Assembly: GCF_018279165.1 (NCBI RefSeq)
Contig: NZ_CP047289.1
Span: 1,486,501 to 1,550,500 of the forward strand
Source of the DNA: Falsirhodobacter algicola
GTDB taxonomy: Bacteria > Pseudomonadota > Alphaproteobacteria > Rhodobacterales > Rhodobacteraceae
Length of the DNA stretch: 64,000 nt
Direction: 5' to 3'
Shown here: in pieces, positions 24,318 through 33,571 of the stretch
How positions within the stretch are numbered: the first letter of the stretch is position 1
Layout of the letters: the number at the start of each line of letters is the position of its first letter
The notes under the pieces: model-generated
Databases searched by the model: none
What the model was told of the DNA's origin: nothing
What the model saw: only the letters and a program-made list of their open reading frames with translations
Position numbers and translations under genes: made by a program

Positions 24318-25918
24318 TTCGACGCCTCGGTGTAGTAGGTGCGGAAGCCGTTCCACGTCCAGTTCTGCACCGTGTCGCGGATCGCGGCCACGTTGTAGCT
24401 CTGGAACATGACCGCCATCTCACCGGTCTGCATCCAGTCCTGTTGCAGGGTGCGGTACATCTCGCGGCGGGTGTCTTCGTCGGTTTCGGCCACGGCAGCG
24501 GCGACGCGGTCGTTATAGTCGAGATCCTGATAGCTCGCGCGCCAAGCAGGGTACTGGGTCAGCTGCGCTTCGTCGGAATTGTCGGGGTTCTGAACCAAGC
24601 GCGAGGCGTTGCCATGCGCATCCGGGATGCCGGTCTGCCACGCCATGATGATGCTGTCGAAATCACGCCCCCGCGCCCGCGCGAACAACTGCGCATTGGC
24701 CATTTGTTCGATATGCAGCGTGATGCCGATCTTCGAGGCATTCTGCTGCAGATGCTGCCCCAGCGGCGAGGACCATGGCAGCGAGCCAATCAGAAGCGTC
24801 GCTTCGAACCCATCGGGATAGCCTGCCTCGGTGATCAGCTCCTTGGCCTTTTCGAGGTCGAGCTCGAAGGGCGTGCCCTCTTCGCCCTGCAACGCGCCCC
24901 ATGCGCCCGATTGCGCAAAGCTGTTCCACGGTTTGCCCAAGTACTGCATCACCGTATCGCCAAGGCCCTGATAATCGATCAGGTACTTCATCGCGAGGCG
25001 CACCTTCTCGTTGTCGAAGGGCGGGCGGGCAAGGTTCATGACGGTGAAGATCAGCTGCGGCTTCAACGTAGAGACCACGTTCACGCCGTCCGTCTCTTCC
25101 AGCGCGGACAGATCGTCCGGCGTCAGATCGCGCGCCACATCGACATCGCCCTGTTCGACCAGCAGACGCTGCGTGCCGGTTTCGGCAACATGACGGATCA
25201 GGATGCGCGGGATCTTCGGCGCTGTGCCATAATACCCCTCATTGGCCTGTAGGACCACGCCTTCGCCCTGATTCCATTGCACAAGGCTGTAGGGCCCGAC
25301 GCAGGCGGTGTGCGCATTCAGCCAGCCATTGCCGAGATCGCCGTCCTCCTCATGGGCCATCACCTCCTCCCGGTCGAGGGTGGTGGTGATCCGGTAGGCG
25401 CCGATCGCCTGCAACAGCAGGTTCGACGGATAGACGAGATCGAATTTCAGCACGACCGTATGGGCATCGGGGGCGGTGATCCGCTCGTCCATATTCTCGG
25501 TGGTGAAGCCGTAATCGGTCAGGGCGGCAGCGTTGCCGAAGCCTAGCCGCAGGGCGCGCTTCATGGACCAGACCGTATCCTCGGCGGTTGCGGGCCGCCC
25601 CGAGGGGAACGTCGCATCCGGATTCAGATGGAAGGTGATCGTCTTGCCATCCTCACTGACCTCCCAATCGGTCGCAAGCGAGGGGATGACCTTGGATTCC
25701 TCCTCGGGAGCGAAATCCACAAGGCTGTCGCAGATGTTGGAGATGATCTCGGAGGTGACCACCTCGCCGATCTGGGCCGGATCGAAGGTGGAGATGGCGT
25801 CGATGTTCCATGCCATCACCAGCGCGTTGTCGGGCGTGGCGGCATGGGCGAGGGAAAGGGCGGCGGGCGCTGCGGCAAGGCAAGCCACGCCGGCCAGAAG
25901 GCGGGTGCGAAGTGTCAT
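24314..25918 (-). CDS. ABC transporter substrate-binding protein (oligopeptide type, SBP family 5)
   Basis: Periplasmic binding protein (534 aa) with signal sequence MTLRTRLLAGVACLAAAPAA..AHA (about 1-27) and the cluster C family 5 layout: WNIDAISTFDPAQIGEVVT near the N-terminus, then WEVSEDGKTITFHLNPDATF and RMDMGL-like segments. It captures the transported solute, probably a peptide, amide or other oligomer; the specificity cannot be read. The ATG at 25918 was chosen because the longer frame lacks a signal peptide. It lies 49 bases after the M20 gene. Confidence 0.93.
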   Translation of the reverse strand: MTLRTRLLAGVACLAAAPAALSLAHAATPDNALVMAWNIDAISTFDPAQIGEVVTSEIISNICDSLVDFAPEEESKVIPSLATDWEVSEDGKTITFHLNPDATFPSGRPATAEDTVWSMKRALRLGFGNAAALTDYGFTTENMDERITAPDAHTVVLKFDLVYPSNLLLQAIGAYRITTTLDREEVMAHEEDGDLGNGWLNAHTACVGPYSLVQWNQGEGVVLQANEGYYGTAPKIPRILIRHVAETGTQRLLVEQGDVDVARDLTPDDLSALEETDGVNVVSTLKPQLIFTVMNLARPPFDNEKVRLAMKYLIDYQGLGDTVMQYLGKPWNSFAQSGAWGALQGEEGTPFELDLEKAKELITEAGYPDGFEATLLIGSLPWSSPLGQHLQQNASKIGITLHIEQMANAQLFARARGRDFDSIIMAWQTGIPDAHGNASRLVQNPDNSDEAQLTQYPAWRASYQDLDYNDRVAAAVAETDEDTRREMYRTLQQDWMQTGEMAVMFQSYNVAAIRDTVQNWTWNGFRTYYTEASK

Positions 25919-25967
25919 GGTGTATTCCCTGTCGGTTGGAACGGGGGCCGGTTGATCCGGCCCGCAA

Positions 25968-27398
25968 TCATTCAGCGGCTTCGGGGCGCGGGACCAGCGG
26001 CGGGCGCACGTCTTCGGGGATCGGGCAGACATAGGGTTCGCGCGCCAGCCGCTCGGCATGGTCCTTCTTGGCGCGCGCCAGAAGCACTTCGTCGGTCAAC
26101 AACATCCGGCCCACCACACCCATCACCTTGGCGGCATAGGTCATGCCCTTGTGCGCAGCGGGCGATTTGCCCTGCGCGGTGATCTGCCAGCTGTGCCCCG
26201 GCGTTCCGATCGCCACGGTGGAGACGCGGGCCTGTACGGTCGGCACCTTCCACGACACATCCGCCACATCGGTGGAGCCCATCATCTTCGGACCCCGCAT
26301 CTCGCGCGGGACGACGTAATCGCATAGCGGCTCGTCGGCGCGCACATCCATGCCGTTGGCGCGGTAGGTGGCGGCGATGTCCTCGGCCGTCAGGGTGCCT
26401 TGAATTTTGGCGGCATAGGCGCGGTCGGCATCATCGAAATCGACACCGCCGAGATCGTCCATCGCCGTCTGCATCGCCTCTTCCAGCGGGGTGTTTCCAA
26501 GCATGTTCGACACCGCCGACATGATGGAGATATCGACCTGCGTTTCGGTCATCATGGCGGCGCCATGGGCGATCTTCTTCACCCGTTCATTCAACGCCAG
26601 CATCCCCGGCAGGCTGGTGGAGCGGATGGCATAGCGCACCTTGGCCCGGCCCTGCACCACGTTCGGCGCCGTGCCGCCCGCGTCAAGGTAGGCATAATGG
26701 ATGCGGCTTTCCTGCGGCACATGCTCGCGCAGATAGTTCACGCCGACCGACATCAGTTCGGCTGCGTCCAATGCCGAACGGCCCAAATGCGGCGCGGCGG
26801 CGGCATGGCTGGCGCGGCCGGTGAAGGTGAAATCCATGCGGGTATTGGCAAGGGACTGCGCCTCGTCGACCTTGGTCATGGTGGCGGGGTGCCATGTGAT
26901 TGCGGCATCCACATCGTCGAAGGCACCGTCGCGCACCATAAAGGCCTTGGCCGCGCCGCCCTCTTCGGCCGGGCATCCGTAATAGCGCACGCGCCCGGGG
27001 GTGCCGGTTTCGGCCAGCCAGTCCTTCAGCGCGCAGGCCGCCAGAAGCGCGGCCGATCCCAGAAGATTGTGCCCGCAGCCATGGCCCGCGCCACCCGCAT
27101 CGGCGGGTTGCGGTTCGGCAATGCCGGCAACTTGGCTCAATCCCGGCAGCGCGTCATATTCCCCAAGGATCGCGATGACCGGGCCGCCCTCGCCCGCCTC
27201 GCCCATGACGGCGGTGGGGATGCCAGCCACCTCTTCATGCACGGCAAAGCCTTTGTCGCGCAGTACCGCGACATGCTCCGCGCAAGAGCGGTATTCGCCA
27301 TAGAGAAGTTCCGGCATGCCCCAGACCCGATCGCTCAGTTCGATCAGATCCGCCCGGTGCGTTTCCACATGATCCCATATCGGGTCGCTGTTCTGCAT
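25968..27398 (-). CDS. M20 family amidohydrolase (AbgB-like)
   Basis: Metallo-amidohydrolase (476 aa) of the M20D branch, closest in feel to AbgB, which helps cleave p-aminobenzoyl-glutamate, and to aminoacylases. Metal ligands appear in GAGHGCGHNLLGSAALLA and YGCPAEEGG, with ITWHP and a C-terminal THK/AHKGM region. The ATG at 27398 (MQNSDPIWD) follows AGGGGA. As first gene of the importer operon it is the probable cytosolic enzyme that hydrolyses the imported amide. No AbgA partner is adjacent. Confidence 0.9.
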   Translation of the reverse strand: MQNSDPIWDHVETHRADLIELSDRVWGMPELLYGEYRSCAEHVAVLRDKGFAVHEEVAGIPTAVMGEAGEGGPVIAILGEYDALPGLSQVAGIAEPQPADAGGAGHGCGHNLLGSAALLAACALKDWLAETGTPGRVRYYGCPAEEGGAAKAFMVRDGAFDDVDAAITWHPATMTKVDEAQSLANTRMDFTFTGRASHAAAAPHLGRSALDAAELMSVGVNYLREHVPQESRIHYAYLDAGGTAPNVVQGRAKVRYAIRSTSLPGMLALNERVKKIAHGAAMMTETQVDISIMSAVSNMLGNTPLEEAMQTAMDDLGGVDFDDADRAYAAKIQGTLTAEDIAATYRANGMDVRADEPLCDYVVPREMRGPKMMGSTDVADVSWKVPTVQARVSTVAIGTPGHSWQITAQGKSPAAHKGMTYAAKVMGVVGRMLLTDEVLLARAKKDHAERLAREPYVCPIPEDVRPPLVPRPEAAE

Positions 27399-27527
27399 GA
27401 TCGTCCCCTGTTGCTCTGACCCAAGGGTCACGCAACCGGGCGCGCCGGTCCAATGCCAAGTCGGGTTAAGGTCAGTCGCGTTCGGAATGATCGCGCCAAG
27501 GGGCGGTGCGAAGGCAGCGGCACTGAC

Positions 27528-27557
27528 AAAAAAGGCGCCGGAAAAACCGGCGCCTTT
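27528..27557 (-). terminator. Rho-independent terminator of the TonB receptor gene
   Basis: A perfect 11-bp stem, AAAGGCGCCGG (27531-27541) with CCGGCGCCTTT (27547-27557), has a five-base loop. Read leftward it is followed by a run of T. It lies 21 bases past the receptor stop. The rest of the 180-base gap up to the M20 gene should hold that operon's promoter; I see no clear boxes there. Confidence 0.9.
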
Positions 27558-27578
27558 CGATCGTTCGGGCGGACCGCC

Positions 27579-29654
27579 TCAGAAGCTGACGGCGAGTCCG
27601 AGGCTGACGCTGCGCGGATCCACCACCGTCGCGGCAGAGGTGGAGGTGACGGCCCCGTTCACATAGCCGCGGTAGGAATGGATCCACGTCGCCGCGTCTT
27701 CGTTGGTCAGGTTGTTCACCGCCCCATAGAGGCGCACATTCTCGGCCAGCATGTAGCTCGCGCCGACATTCACGATGGTATAGCCGTCCACCTCGTACTC
27801 GTCGTAGTTCTCGTCGTCCGAATAATAGCCGTCGACGTAGCGCATGTCCCCCGACAGGGTCAGGCGGCGCGTCGCCTGCCAGCTGGCCCCGAGGCTGAGG
27901 GTGTAGCTCGGGGCGCGGGCGAACTCGCTGCCCTCCAGATCGGCCGTCGAATCCGAGAAGTCCGTGATCTCGGTGTGCAGAAGGCCGAGACCCGCCTTCA
28001 GGCGCAGACTGTCCACCGGGCGGTATTCGGCGCCCAGTTCCAGCCCGTAGGAAATCGCCTTGTCGGCATTGACCGTGGCATAGTCCGTTTCGTCATCGAC
28101 GGTGAAGGAGACGGAACGCTGCGCATTCGTGTAGCGGTCGTAGAAGAGGTTCGCCGTCAGCGCCAGCCGGTCGTCCAGCAGCCGCGCGCGGGTGAACAGC
28201 TCGTAGTTCCAGACCGTCTCTTCCTCGTATTCGAAATACTGCCCAGTGTTGAAGCCAAGCCCGACACCGCCGGGGTTGTAGCCCTTGGAAACCATGCCGC
28301 CCACGGTCACCTGCGGCGACATCTCATAGGTCAGGACCAGTTTCGGCAGCACTTCGGTGAAGGTGTCGTCGTAATCGACATCATAGGTCAGATAGGCGCC
28401 GTCACGCTCGGTGTGATCCTTCTGGAACCGCAGCCCCCCCGTCAGCGACAGCCGGTCGGTGAAGCGGTAGGTCGTCTCGGCGAAGGCCCCGAAGCTCGTC
28501 TTGGTGTCGTCATAGCTGTAATCGCCGACGAGATAGAGCGTCTCGTCCGATTCCGTCCGGGACAGATAGATGCCGCCGAACCCGCTCCAGACCGCATCGG
28601 CATCGCCGAAGGTCAGCCGGGTTTCGTTGGTCCATGTCCGCCGGTCGATATTGGCGGTGCCGTTGTAGAAGGTCTCCATCTCCCGGTCGCTCTCGGCGTG
28701 GGTGTAGGTCAGCTGGTTCGTCAACTTCATGCCGTTCAGGAACTCGTAGCTCGCATCCAGGATGGCGCTGTTGCTGTCGATGTCCCAGCTGGGATAGCTG
28801 TCGGCGGTGTTTTCCAGATCGTCGTAGGGGGTGAACACCTCCTCGATCTGCGGACGGTTCGAGGAGCTGTGCGCATAGGTCAGCATCGCCTCGAAGCCCG
28901 GAAGCTCCGTCGGCTTCCACAGCAGTTTGCCGCGCACCGTCTTGGATTCGTAGTTCAAGTCCGTTTCGTCGTCGCTGAAGGCCGACCCGGTGTAATCCAC
29001 ATAGGAATCGCGCGAGGACGTATCGACGGAGATGCGCGCCGCCAGATCGGCCGAGATCGGCGCCGAATAGGCGAGCGAGGCGCGACGGCGATTGTCCGAT
29101 CCGACCTCCACCTGCGCCGCACCTTCGGGGGTGAAGGTCGGATCCTTGGTGTTGACGATGATCGCGCCGGCGATGGAATTGGCCCCCTGCGAGGTGGTCT
29201 GCGGGCCGCGATAGACCTCGATCGTGTCCACGTCCCATGTGGAGGCGCTGCCGTAGTTCAGGCTGAAGTAATCCTGCGTGGAGCCGTCGACGTTGATCGA
29301 GGTGCGCGGCACCGTGCCCCCGAAGAAGGCATAGGCCGAGGTGTTCGGCCCCTGCGTGTCCTGCCCCCGGATGGTCGGGGACATGCCGCTGCCGATGTTC
29401 AGCACGTTCGGGATGACCGAAACGGCCTCGGTCACGTCGTTGCGCCCGCCCTGCTGCAGATCGCGGCCGGAGAAGACGACGACCGAGCTTGCGGTTTCGT
29501 CAAGGCTACGCTCGACCTTCTCGCCCGTCACGGTGATCGCATCCAGAAGGATGCCTTCCGCCGGGTCCTGAGCGAAGGCGGCCTGCGCCGCAAGGGACGC
29601 GGCCAGCGCGATGAAGCTGGTGCTGCGGGTGAAGCGTGGATGGAATCGTGCCAT
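27579..29654 (-). CDS. TonB-dependent outer-membrane receptor (siderophore/iron type)
   Basis: Outer-membrane barrel (691 aa) for TonB-driven uptake. It has a signal sequence to about residue 29, then the TonB box DAITVTG, a plug domain (SSVVVFSGRDL..VSVIPNVLNIG..PTIRGQDTQGPN..IEVYRGPQTTSQGANSIAG, in pieces), and repeated beta strands ending in SLGLAVSF with the terminal Phe needed for assembly. Neighbouring FecB/C/D/E-like genes suggest a ferric chelate as substrate. Its leader shares a GCATT-rich motif with the leader of the FecB-like gene. Confidence 0.93.
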   Translation of the reverse strand: MARFHPRFTRSTSFIALAASLAAQAAFAQDPAEGILLDAITVTGEKVERSLDETASSVVVFSGRDLQQGGRNDVTEAVSVIPNVLNIGSGMSPTIRGQDTQGPNTSAYAFFGGTVPRTSINVDGSTQDYFSLNYGSASTWDVDTIEVYRGPQTTSQGANSIAGAIIVNTKDPTFTPEGAAQVEVGSDNRRRASLAYSAPISADLAARISVDTSSRDSYVDYTGSAFSDDETDLNYESKTVRGKLLWKPTELPGFEAMLTYAHSSSNRPQIEEVFTPYDDLENTADSYPSWDIDSNSAILDASYEFLNGMKLTNQLTYTHAESDREMETFYNGTANIDRRTWTNETRLTFGDADAVWSGFGGIYLSRTESDETLYLVGDYSYDDTKTSFGAFAETTYRFTDRLSLTGGLRFQKDHTERDGAYLTYDVDYDDTFTEVLPKLVLTYEMSPQVTVGGMVSKGYNPGGVGLGFNTGQYFEYEEETVWNYELFTRARLLDDRLALTANLFYDRYTNAQRSVSFTVDDETDYATVNADKAISYGLELGAEYRPVDSLRLKAGLGLLHTEITDFSDSTADLEGSEFARAPSYTLSLGASWQATRRLTLSGDMRYVDGYYSDDENYDEYEVDGYTIVNVGASYMLAENVRLYGAVNNLTNEDAATWIHSYRGYVNGAVTSTSAATVVDPRSVSLGLAVSF

Positions 29655-29712
29655 GTTCCCTCGGAGGTTCTGTCGTGTCGCCGCTGGCTGGGGGAAATGG
29701 CTCGCGTTTTCG

Positions 29713-29742
29713 TGTTCCGCATTGCATTACGCATTCCGCATG
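29713..29742. promoter_or_regulatory. GCATT-repeat motif upstream of the TonB receptor
   Basis: The stretch GTTCCGCATTGCATTACGCA, continuing TTCCGCATG, holds four GCAT(T) units at short spacing, 59 to 88 bases before the receptor ATG. The words ATTGCAT and ACGCATTCYGCA recur at 31520-31546 between the FecE-like and FecB-like genes. A shared iron-responsive regulator site (Fur/Mur- or IscR/RirA-type) is inferred; I cannot assign the protein. Confidence 0.45.
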
Positions 29743-29843
29743 TCAACGCGCGAGTTGCAACGGCGTCCGTAAATCCGTAACCCGTGGCCCAATCGCCATG
29801 AATCGCGGCGCAGATGACCCCACCCCCCGAGGCCGTTGATACG

Positions 29844-30665
29844 ATGCAAGGCAATTCGCACCCCGCCCCGCCCCCGATGCCCCTGCCCGAGGATGCACAG
29901 GCCGCGCCCCGCGCGCGCGACGGCACGGTGCAATCGGTCTCCATTGCGGCGGCGTTCCTGCGCGTTCTGTCCGCCGCCGAACGGGCCCTGCCCTTGGGCG
30001 AGGTTGCAAACCGCGTCGGCACCGGCCGCTCCACGGCGCATCGCTATCTGCAATCGCTGGTGAAGGAGGGGCTGGCGCAGCAGGACCCCGTCAGCGGGCA
30101 TTACGATCTCGGCACGCTTTCCCTGTCGATCGGGGTGGCGGCCCTGCGCCGCGTCGATCCGGTGGAGATCGCGGGCCGGCATGTGAAGGACCTTGCCCTG
30201 ACCCATGCCATCAGCGCCGGGATCGCGATCTGGACCGAGCGCGGCCCGACCATCGTGCGCTGGCACAACAGCGCCTATTTCGCGATTTCGGCGGTCGGGC
30301 TGGGGGCGATCCTGCCGATCGACAACACCGCCTGCGGTCTGGTCTGCCAAGCGTTCCTGCCGCCCGATGCGGTGGCCGGGGCGCGGCGGAACCAGCCGGA
30401 GCATTTTCGCGGCGCGGTGCCCAGGGCCGATCTTCTGGACAAGGTGCGCCGGGACCGCTGGGCGGAACTGACCAGTCACCTTCTGTCGAACGTCACCGGG
30501 CAGGCCGCGCCGATCTTCGACGCGCAGGGGGAGTTGGCCTGCGTCGTGACCTCGGTCGCCGATCTTGGGCGGCAGCCGGGGGCCGAGCAGATGACCGCGC
30601 TGCGCCGCGCCGCCGAGGCGATCAACCTCGAAACCGGCGGATCAGGCGCGCGGCCCGCTCCCTGA
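29844..30665 (+). CDS. IclR family transcriptional regulator
   Basis: The product (273 aa) has an N-terminal winged helix (VQSVSIAAAFLRVLSAAERALPLGEVANRVGTGRSTAHRYLQSL, split here) and an IclR effector domain (IGVAALRRVDPVEIAGRHVK..CVVTSVADL). The start is ambiguous: ATG 29844 has a weak GAGG, and ATG 29814 would add ten residues. It is divergent from the TonB receptor gene and overlaps the convergent FecE-like gene by 24 bases. IclR proteins usually sense small organic acids, so this one may respond to a chelator or its breakdown product (inference). Confidence 0.88.
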   Translation: MQGNSHPAPPPMPLPEDAQAAPRARDGTVQSVSIAAAFLRVLSAAERALPLGEVANRVGTGRSTAHRYLQSLVKEGLAQQDPVSGHYDLGTLSLSIGVAALRRVDPVEIAGRHVKDLALTHAISAGIAIWTERGPTIVRWHNSAYFAISAVGLGAILPIDNTACGLVCQAFLPPDAVAGARRNQPEHFRGAVPRADLLDKVRRDRWAELTSHLLSNVTGQAAPIFDAQGELACVVTSVADLGRQPGAEQMTALRRAAEAINLETGGSGARPAP

Positions 30666-31484
30666 TGCCCGGCGCGGCGACGGGCGCGGCACGATCATCG
30701 GCAGCCCGGTTTCCGGGTCCTCCATGATCCGGGCGGACAGCCCGAAGACATCGGCCACCATCGCCTCGGTGACGATCGCTTCGGGCGCCCCTTCGGCGAT
30801 CACGCGCCCGTCCCGCATGGCGATCATATGGGTGGCGAAACGGCTGGCCTGATTCAGATCGTGCAGCACCGCAACGATCGTCCGCCCGGCATCCCGCAGA
30901 TCCTGAAGAAGCTCCAAGAGTTCCATCTGATAGGCGATGTCGAGATAGGTCGTCGGCTCGTCCAGCAGCAGGATCGGCGTGTCCTGCGCCAGCGCCATGG
31001 CGATCCACAACCTCTGCCGCTGACCGCCCGACAGTTCCGAAACCGGGCGGTGGACATGCTCGGTCATCCGCGTCGCGGTCAGGGCGGCGGTGACGGCGGC
31101 GGCATCCTCGGGCGACCATTGGCGCAGGAAGGACTGGTGCGGAAACCGGCCCCGCGCCACCAGTTCGGCCACCGTGATCCCATCCGGCGCCGTCAGCGTC
31201 TGCGGCAGAAGGCCCAGCGTCCGGGCCACCTGCCGGGGCGCATGGCGGCGCATGTCGCGCCCATCCAGAACGACCCGCCCCGCGCTGGGCGGCATCAACC
31301 GCGCCAGCGCGCGGAGCAGCGTCGATTTCCCGCAGGCATTCGGCCCCACGATCACCGTGAACGAGCCGTCGGGAATGGTCACCGACAGCTCGCGCGCGAT
31401 TTCCCGGCGGTCATAGGCAAGGGTGATCGCCTCGGCCCGAAGTCGGCCTTGGCACATGCTGTCCAGGGTGGGCATGTCGGGCAT
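30642..31484 (-). CDS. Ferric-siderophore ABC transporter ATP-binding protein (FecE/FepC-like)
   Basis: ATPase of 280 aa: Walker A GPNACGKST (47-55), Q-loop LLPQTLTAPDGITVAELVARGR (typical of the FecE/FepC/BtuD branch), signature LSGGQRQR, Walker B LLLDEPTTYLD and switch AVLHDLNQ. It should power the permeases encoded at 32546-34596, although it is transcribed in the opposite direction from a shared 105-base intergenic region. The ATG at 31484 follows AAGGGGG. Its 3' end overlaps the IclR gene. Confidence 0.93.
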   Translation of the reverse strand: MPDMPTLDSMCQGRLRAEAITLAYDRREIARELSVTIPDGSFTVIVGPNACGKSTLLRALARLMPPSAGRVVLDGRDMRRHAPRQVARTLGLLPQTLTAPDGITVAELVARGRFPHQSFLRQWSPEDAAAVTAALTATRMTEHVHRPVSELSGGQRQRLWIAMALAQDTPILLLDEPTTYLDIAYQMELLELLQDLRDAGRTIVAVLHDLNQASRFATHMIAMRDGRVIAEGAPEAIVTEAMVADVFGLSARIMEDPETGLPMIVPRPSPRRASGSGPRA

Positions 31485-31519
31485 GGTGCCCCCTTCGTTG
31501 CCTGACTGTTTTTGTCTGT

Positions 31520-31546
31520 ATTGCATCGCGGAACGCATTCTGCAAT
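31520..31546. promoter_or_regulatory. Candidate iron-regulator site between FecE-like and FecB-like genes
   Basis: The inverted repeat ATTGCA (31520-31525) and TGCAAT (31541-31546) encloses CGCGGAACGCATTC. It shares ATTGCAT and ACGCATTCYGCA with the site at 29713-29742. It lies in the divergent control region of two iron-uptake genes, so one site could serve both directions. Confidence 0.45.
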
Positions 31547-31589
31547 ATCGGCCGCGCGGACCTCCGACCCGATCCCGAAAGCGCATCCG

Positions 31590-32546
31590 ATGAAACGTCG
31601 CCAGTTCCTGACCTCCCTCTCCGCCATTCCCGTCGCGATGGGCGCGCTGGCGGCACGGGCCGATCAAGCGGACTGGCCCCGGCAGACCGACCATGACCGG
31701 GGGGTTCTGACGCTGAAGGCCGCGCCGGGGCGGATCGTCTCCACCTCTCCCAGCCTGACGGGGCTGCTGCTGGCGATCGGCGCCCCGCTGGAGGCGTCGG
31801 CGGCCACCACGGTCGGACGGCTGACCGACGAGAGCGGCTTCTTCCGCCAATGGGCCGAGATCGCCCATGCGCGCGGGGTGCGAACGCTCTATCCCAATCT
31901 CGATTTCGACATGGAGGCGCTGCTGATCGCCGGTCCCGACCTCGTGGTCGGCTCCTCCACCGGGGCGGACAGCCTGCTGCCCTATCTCGCCGAGATCGAG
32001 GCGCAGGGGCTTCCGACGCTCGTCCTCGATTATTCGAAGACGAGCTGGCAGTCCCTTGCCCGCATCCTTGGCCGCGCCACCGGACACGAGGCCGGGGCCG
32101 ACACCGCGATCGCCGAGTTCGACCGCCGGGCGGCGCAGGCGGCGGCGCGGCTGGGCCCAAGCGGGCGGGCGGTCAGCATCGTTGGCTACGACATCGCCGG
32201 AACCTATTCCATCGGGCGCAGCGAAAGCCCGCAGGCGGATGTTCTGCGCGCCCTCGGCCTAACCGTGACCCCCCTGCCCGAAGCGCTGCGCGGCGCGGTC
32301 ACCCGCGTGTCGAACATGGACTTCATCTCGCGCGAGACGCTGAGCGCGGCCATCGCCGAGGACACGGTGATCCTTCTGGGCGCCGATGACAGCGACGTGG
32401 CCGCCTTCATGGCCGATCCGCTTCTGGCCAATCTGCCCGCCGTGCAGAAGGGGCAAGTCTATCCCATGGGGCTGTCCTCGTTCCGGGTGGATTACTATTC
32501 CGCGCTGGAGATGATCGCCACGCTGGAAACGGCGCTGACGGCCTGA
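31590..32546 (+). CDS. Iron-siderophore ABC transporter substrate-binding protein (FecB/FepB-like)
   Basis: Periplasmic binding protein (318 aa) of cluster A-II (helical backbone). The N-terminus MKRRQFLTSLSAIPVAMGAL has a double Arg before a hydrophobic stretch, so Tat or Sec export. GRIVSTSPSLTGLLLAIGA is the family strand-helix; AGPDLVVGSS and the C-terminal AVQKGQVYPM are also typical. It binds a ferric chelate; the specificity is unknown. Its stop overlaps the start of the first permease gene (TGATG). Confidence 0.92.
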   Translation: MKRRQFLTSLSAIPVAMGALAARADQADWPRQTDHDRGVLTLKAAPGRIVSTSPSLTGLLLAIGAPLEASAATTVGRLTDESGFFRQWAEIAHARGVRTLYPNLDFDMEALLIAGPDLVVGSSTGADSLLPYLAEIEAQGLPTLVLDYSKTSWQSLARILGRATGHEAGADTAIAEFDRRAAQAAARLGPSGRAVSIVGYDIAGTYSIGRSESPQADVLRALGLTVTPLPEALRGAVTRVSNMDFISRETLSAAIAEDTVILLGADDSDVAAFMADPLLANLPAVQKGQVYPMGLSSFRVDYYSALEMIATLETALTA

Positions 32547-33571
32547 TGGCACCCGTGATCGGCAGGGGGCCGTTCCGGCACCGGGCGCTTTGTCTGATCG
32601 CCCTTGCGGCCCTCGTGGCGGTGGCGGCGCTGGCGGGGCTGGCGGTCGGCGCGCGGGCCATTCCCCCGGCCGAGATCTGGCGCGCCCTGACCGCCTTCGA
32701 CCCGACCAACGACGCGCATATCATCCTGCGCCAATTGCGGGTGCCGCGCACGGTTCTGGGGATTCTGGCCGGGGCGGCCTTGGGCATCGCAGGGGCGGTG
32801 ATGCAGGCGGTGACGCGCAATCCGCTGGCCGAACCGGGGCTTTTGGGGATCAATGCCGGGGCGGCGGTGGCCATCCTGATCGGGGTGACGGTGTTCGGAT
32901 TGGACGGGATAGAGCAATATCTCTGGCTCGGCATCCTCGGTGCGGGGCTGGCGGGGATTGCGGTCTTCGTGCTGGGGCGTGGGCACGATGCCGGGGTCGA
33001 TCCCGTGCGGCTGGTGCTGGCGGGGGCGGGCCTGTCGGTCATGCTCGGGGCGCTGGCGGGCATTCTGCTGATCAACGCCCCGCCCGAGGTGCACGAGGCC
33101 TTTCGCCAATGGGGCGCAGGTTCGGTCGCGGGGCGCGGCGGCGGCGTGATCCCGGCGCTCGGGGCCGCGCTTCTGGCGGGAGCGGCGCTTGCGTCGTTCA
33201 TCGCGCCGGGGCTGAACGCGCTCGCCCTCGGGCGGGAGGTGGGCCATGCGCTCGGAGCGCGGCCGCTGCTGACATGGTCGCTCGCCTGCCTCTGCGTGAT
33301 GCTGCTGGCGGGCGGGGCGACGGCGGCGGTCGGCCCCATCGGTTTCGTCGGGCTGGTCGCGCCGCATCTGGCGCGGCTGATGGCCGGGGCGGATATGCGC
33401 TGGATCCTGCCCTTTTCAGCCGGGATCGCGGCGCTGCTGCTGCTGCTGGCCGATATCCTTGGCCGGATCGTCGCCAGCCCGGCCGAGGTGGCCGCCGGGA
33501 TCATCGCCACGATCATCGGCGGGCCGTTCTTCATTCTGGGCGTGCGGCGGTTTCGGATGGTGCGGCTGTGA
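32546..33571 (+). CDS. Iron chelate ABC permease, FecCD family (FepD-like)
   Basis: Membrane permease (341 aa) with about ten helices. Motifs include RQLRVPRTVLGILAGAALGIAGAVMQAVTRNPLAEPGLLG (cut in parts), the family sequence between helices 2 and 3, and AVGPIGFVGLVAPHLARL, which contacts the ATPase. It forms the pore with the next gene product. Its stop overlaps the next start (GTGA). Confidence 0.94.
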   Translation: MAPVIGRGPFRHRALCLIALAALVAVAALAGLAVGARAIPPAEIWRALTAFDPTNDAHIILRQLRVPRTVLGILAGAALGIAGAVMQAVTRNPLAEPGLLGINAGAAVAILIGVTVFGLDGIEQYLWLGILGAGLAGIAVFVLGRGHDAGVDPVRLVLAGAGLSVMLGALAGILLINAPPEVHEAFRQWGAGSVAGRGGGVIPALGAALLAGAALASFIAPGLNALALGREVGHALGARPLLTWSLACLCVMLLAGGATAAVGPIGFVGLVAPHLARLMAGADMRWILPFSAGIAALLLLLADILGRIVASPAEVAAGIIATIIGGPFFILGVRRFRMVRL

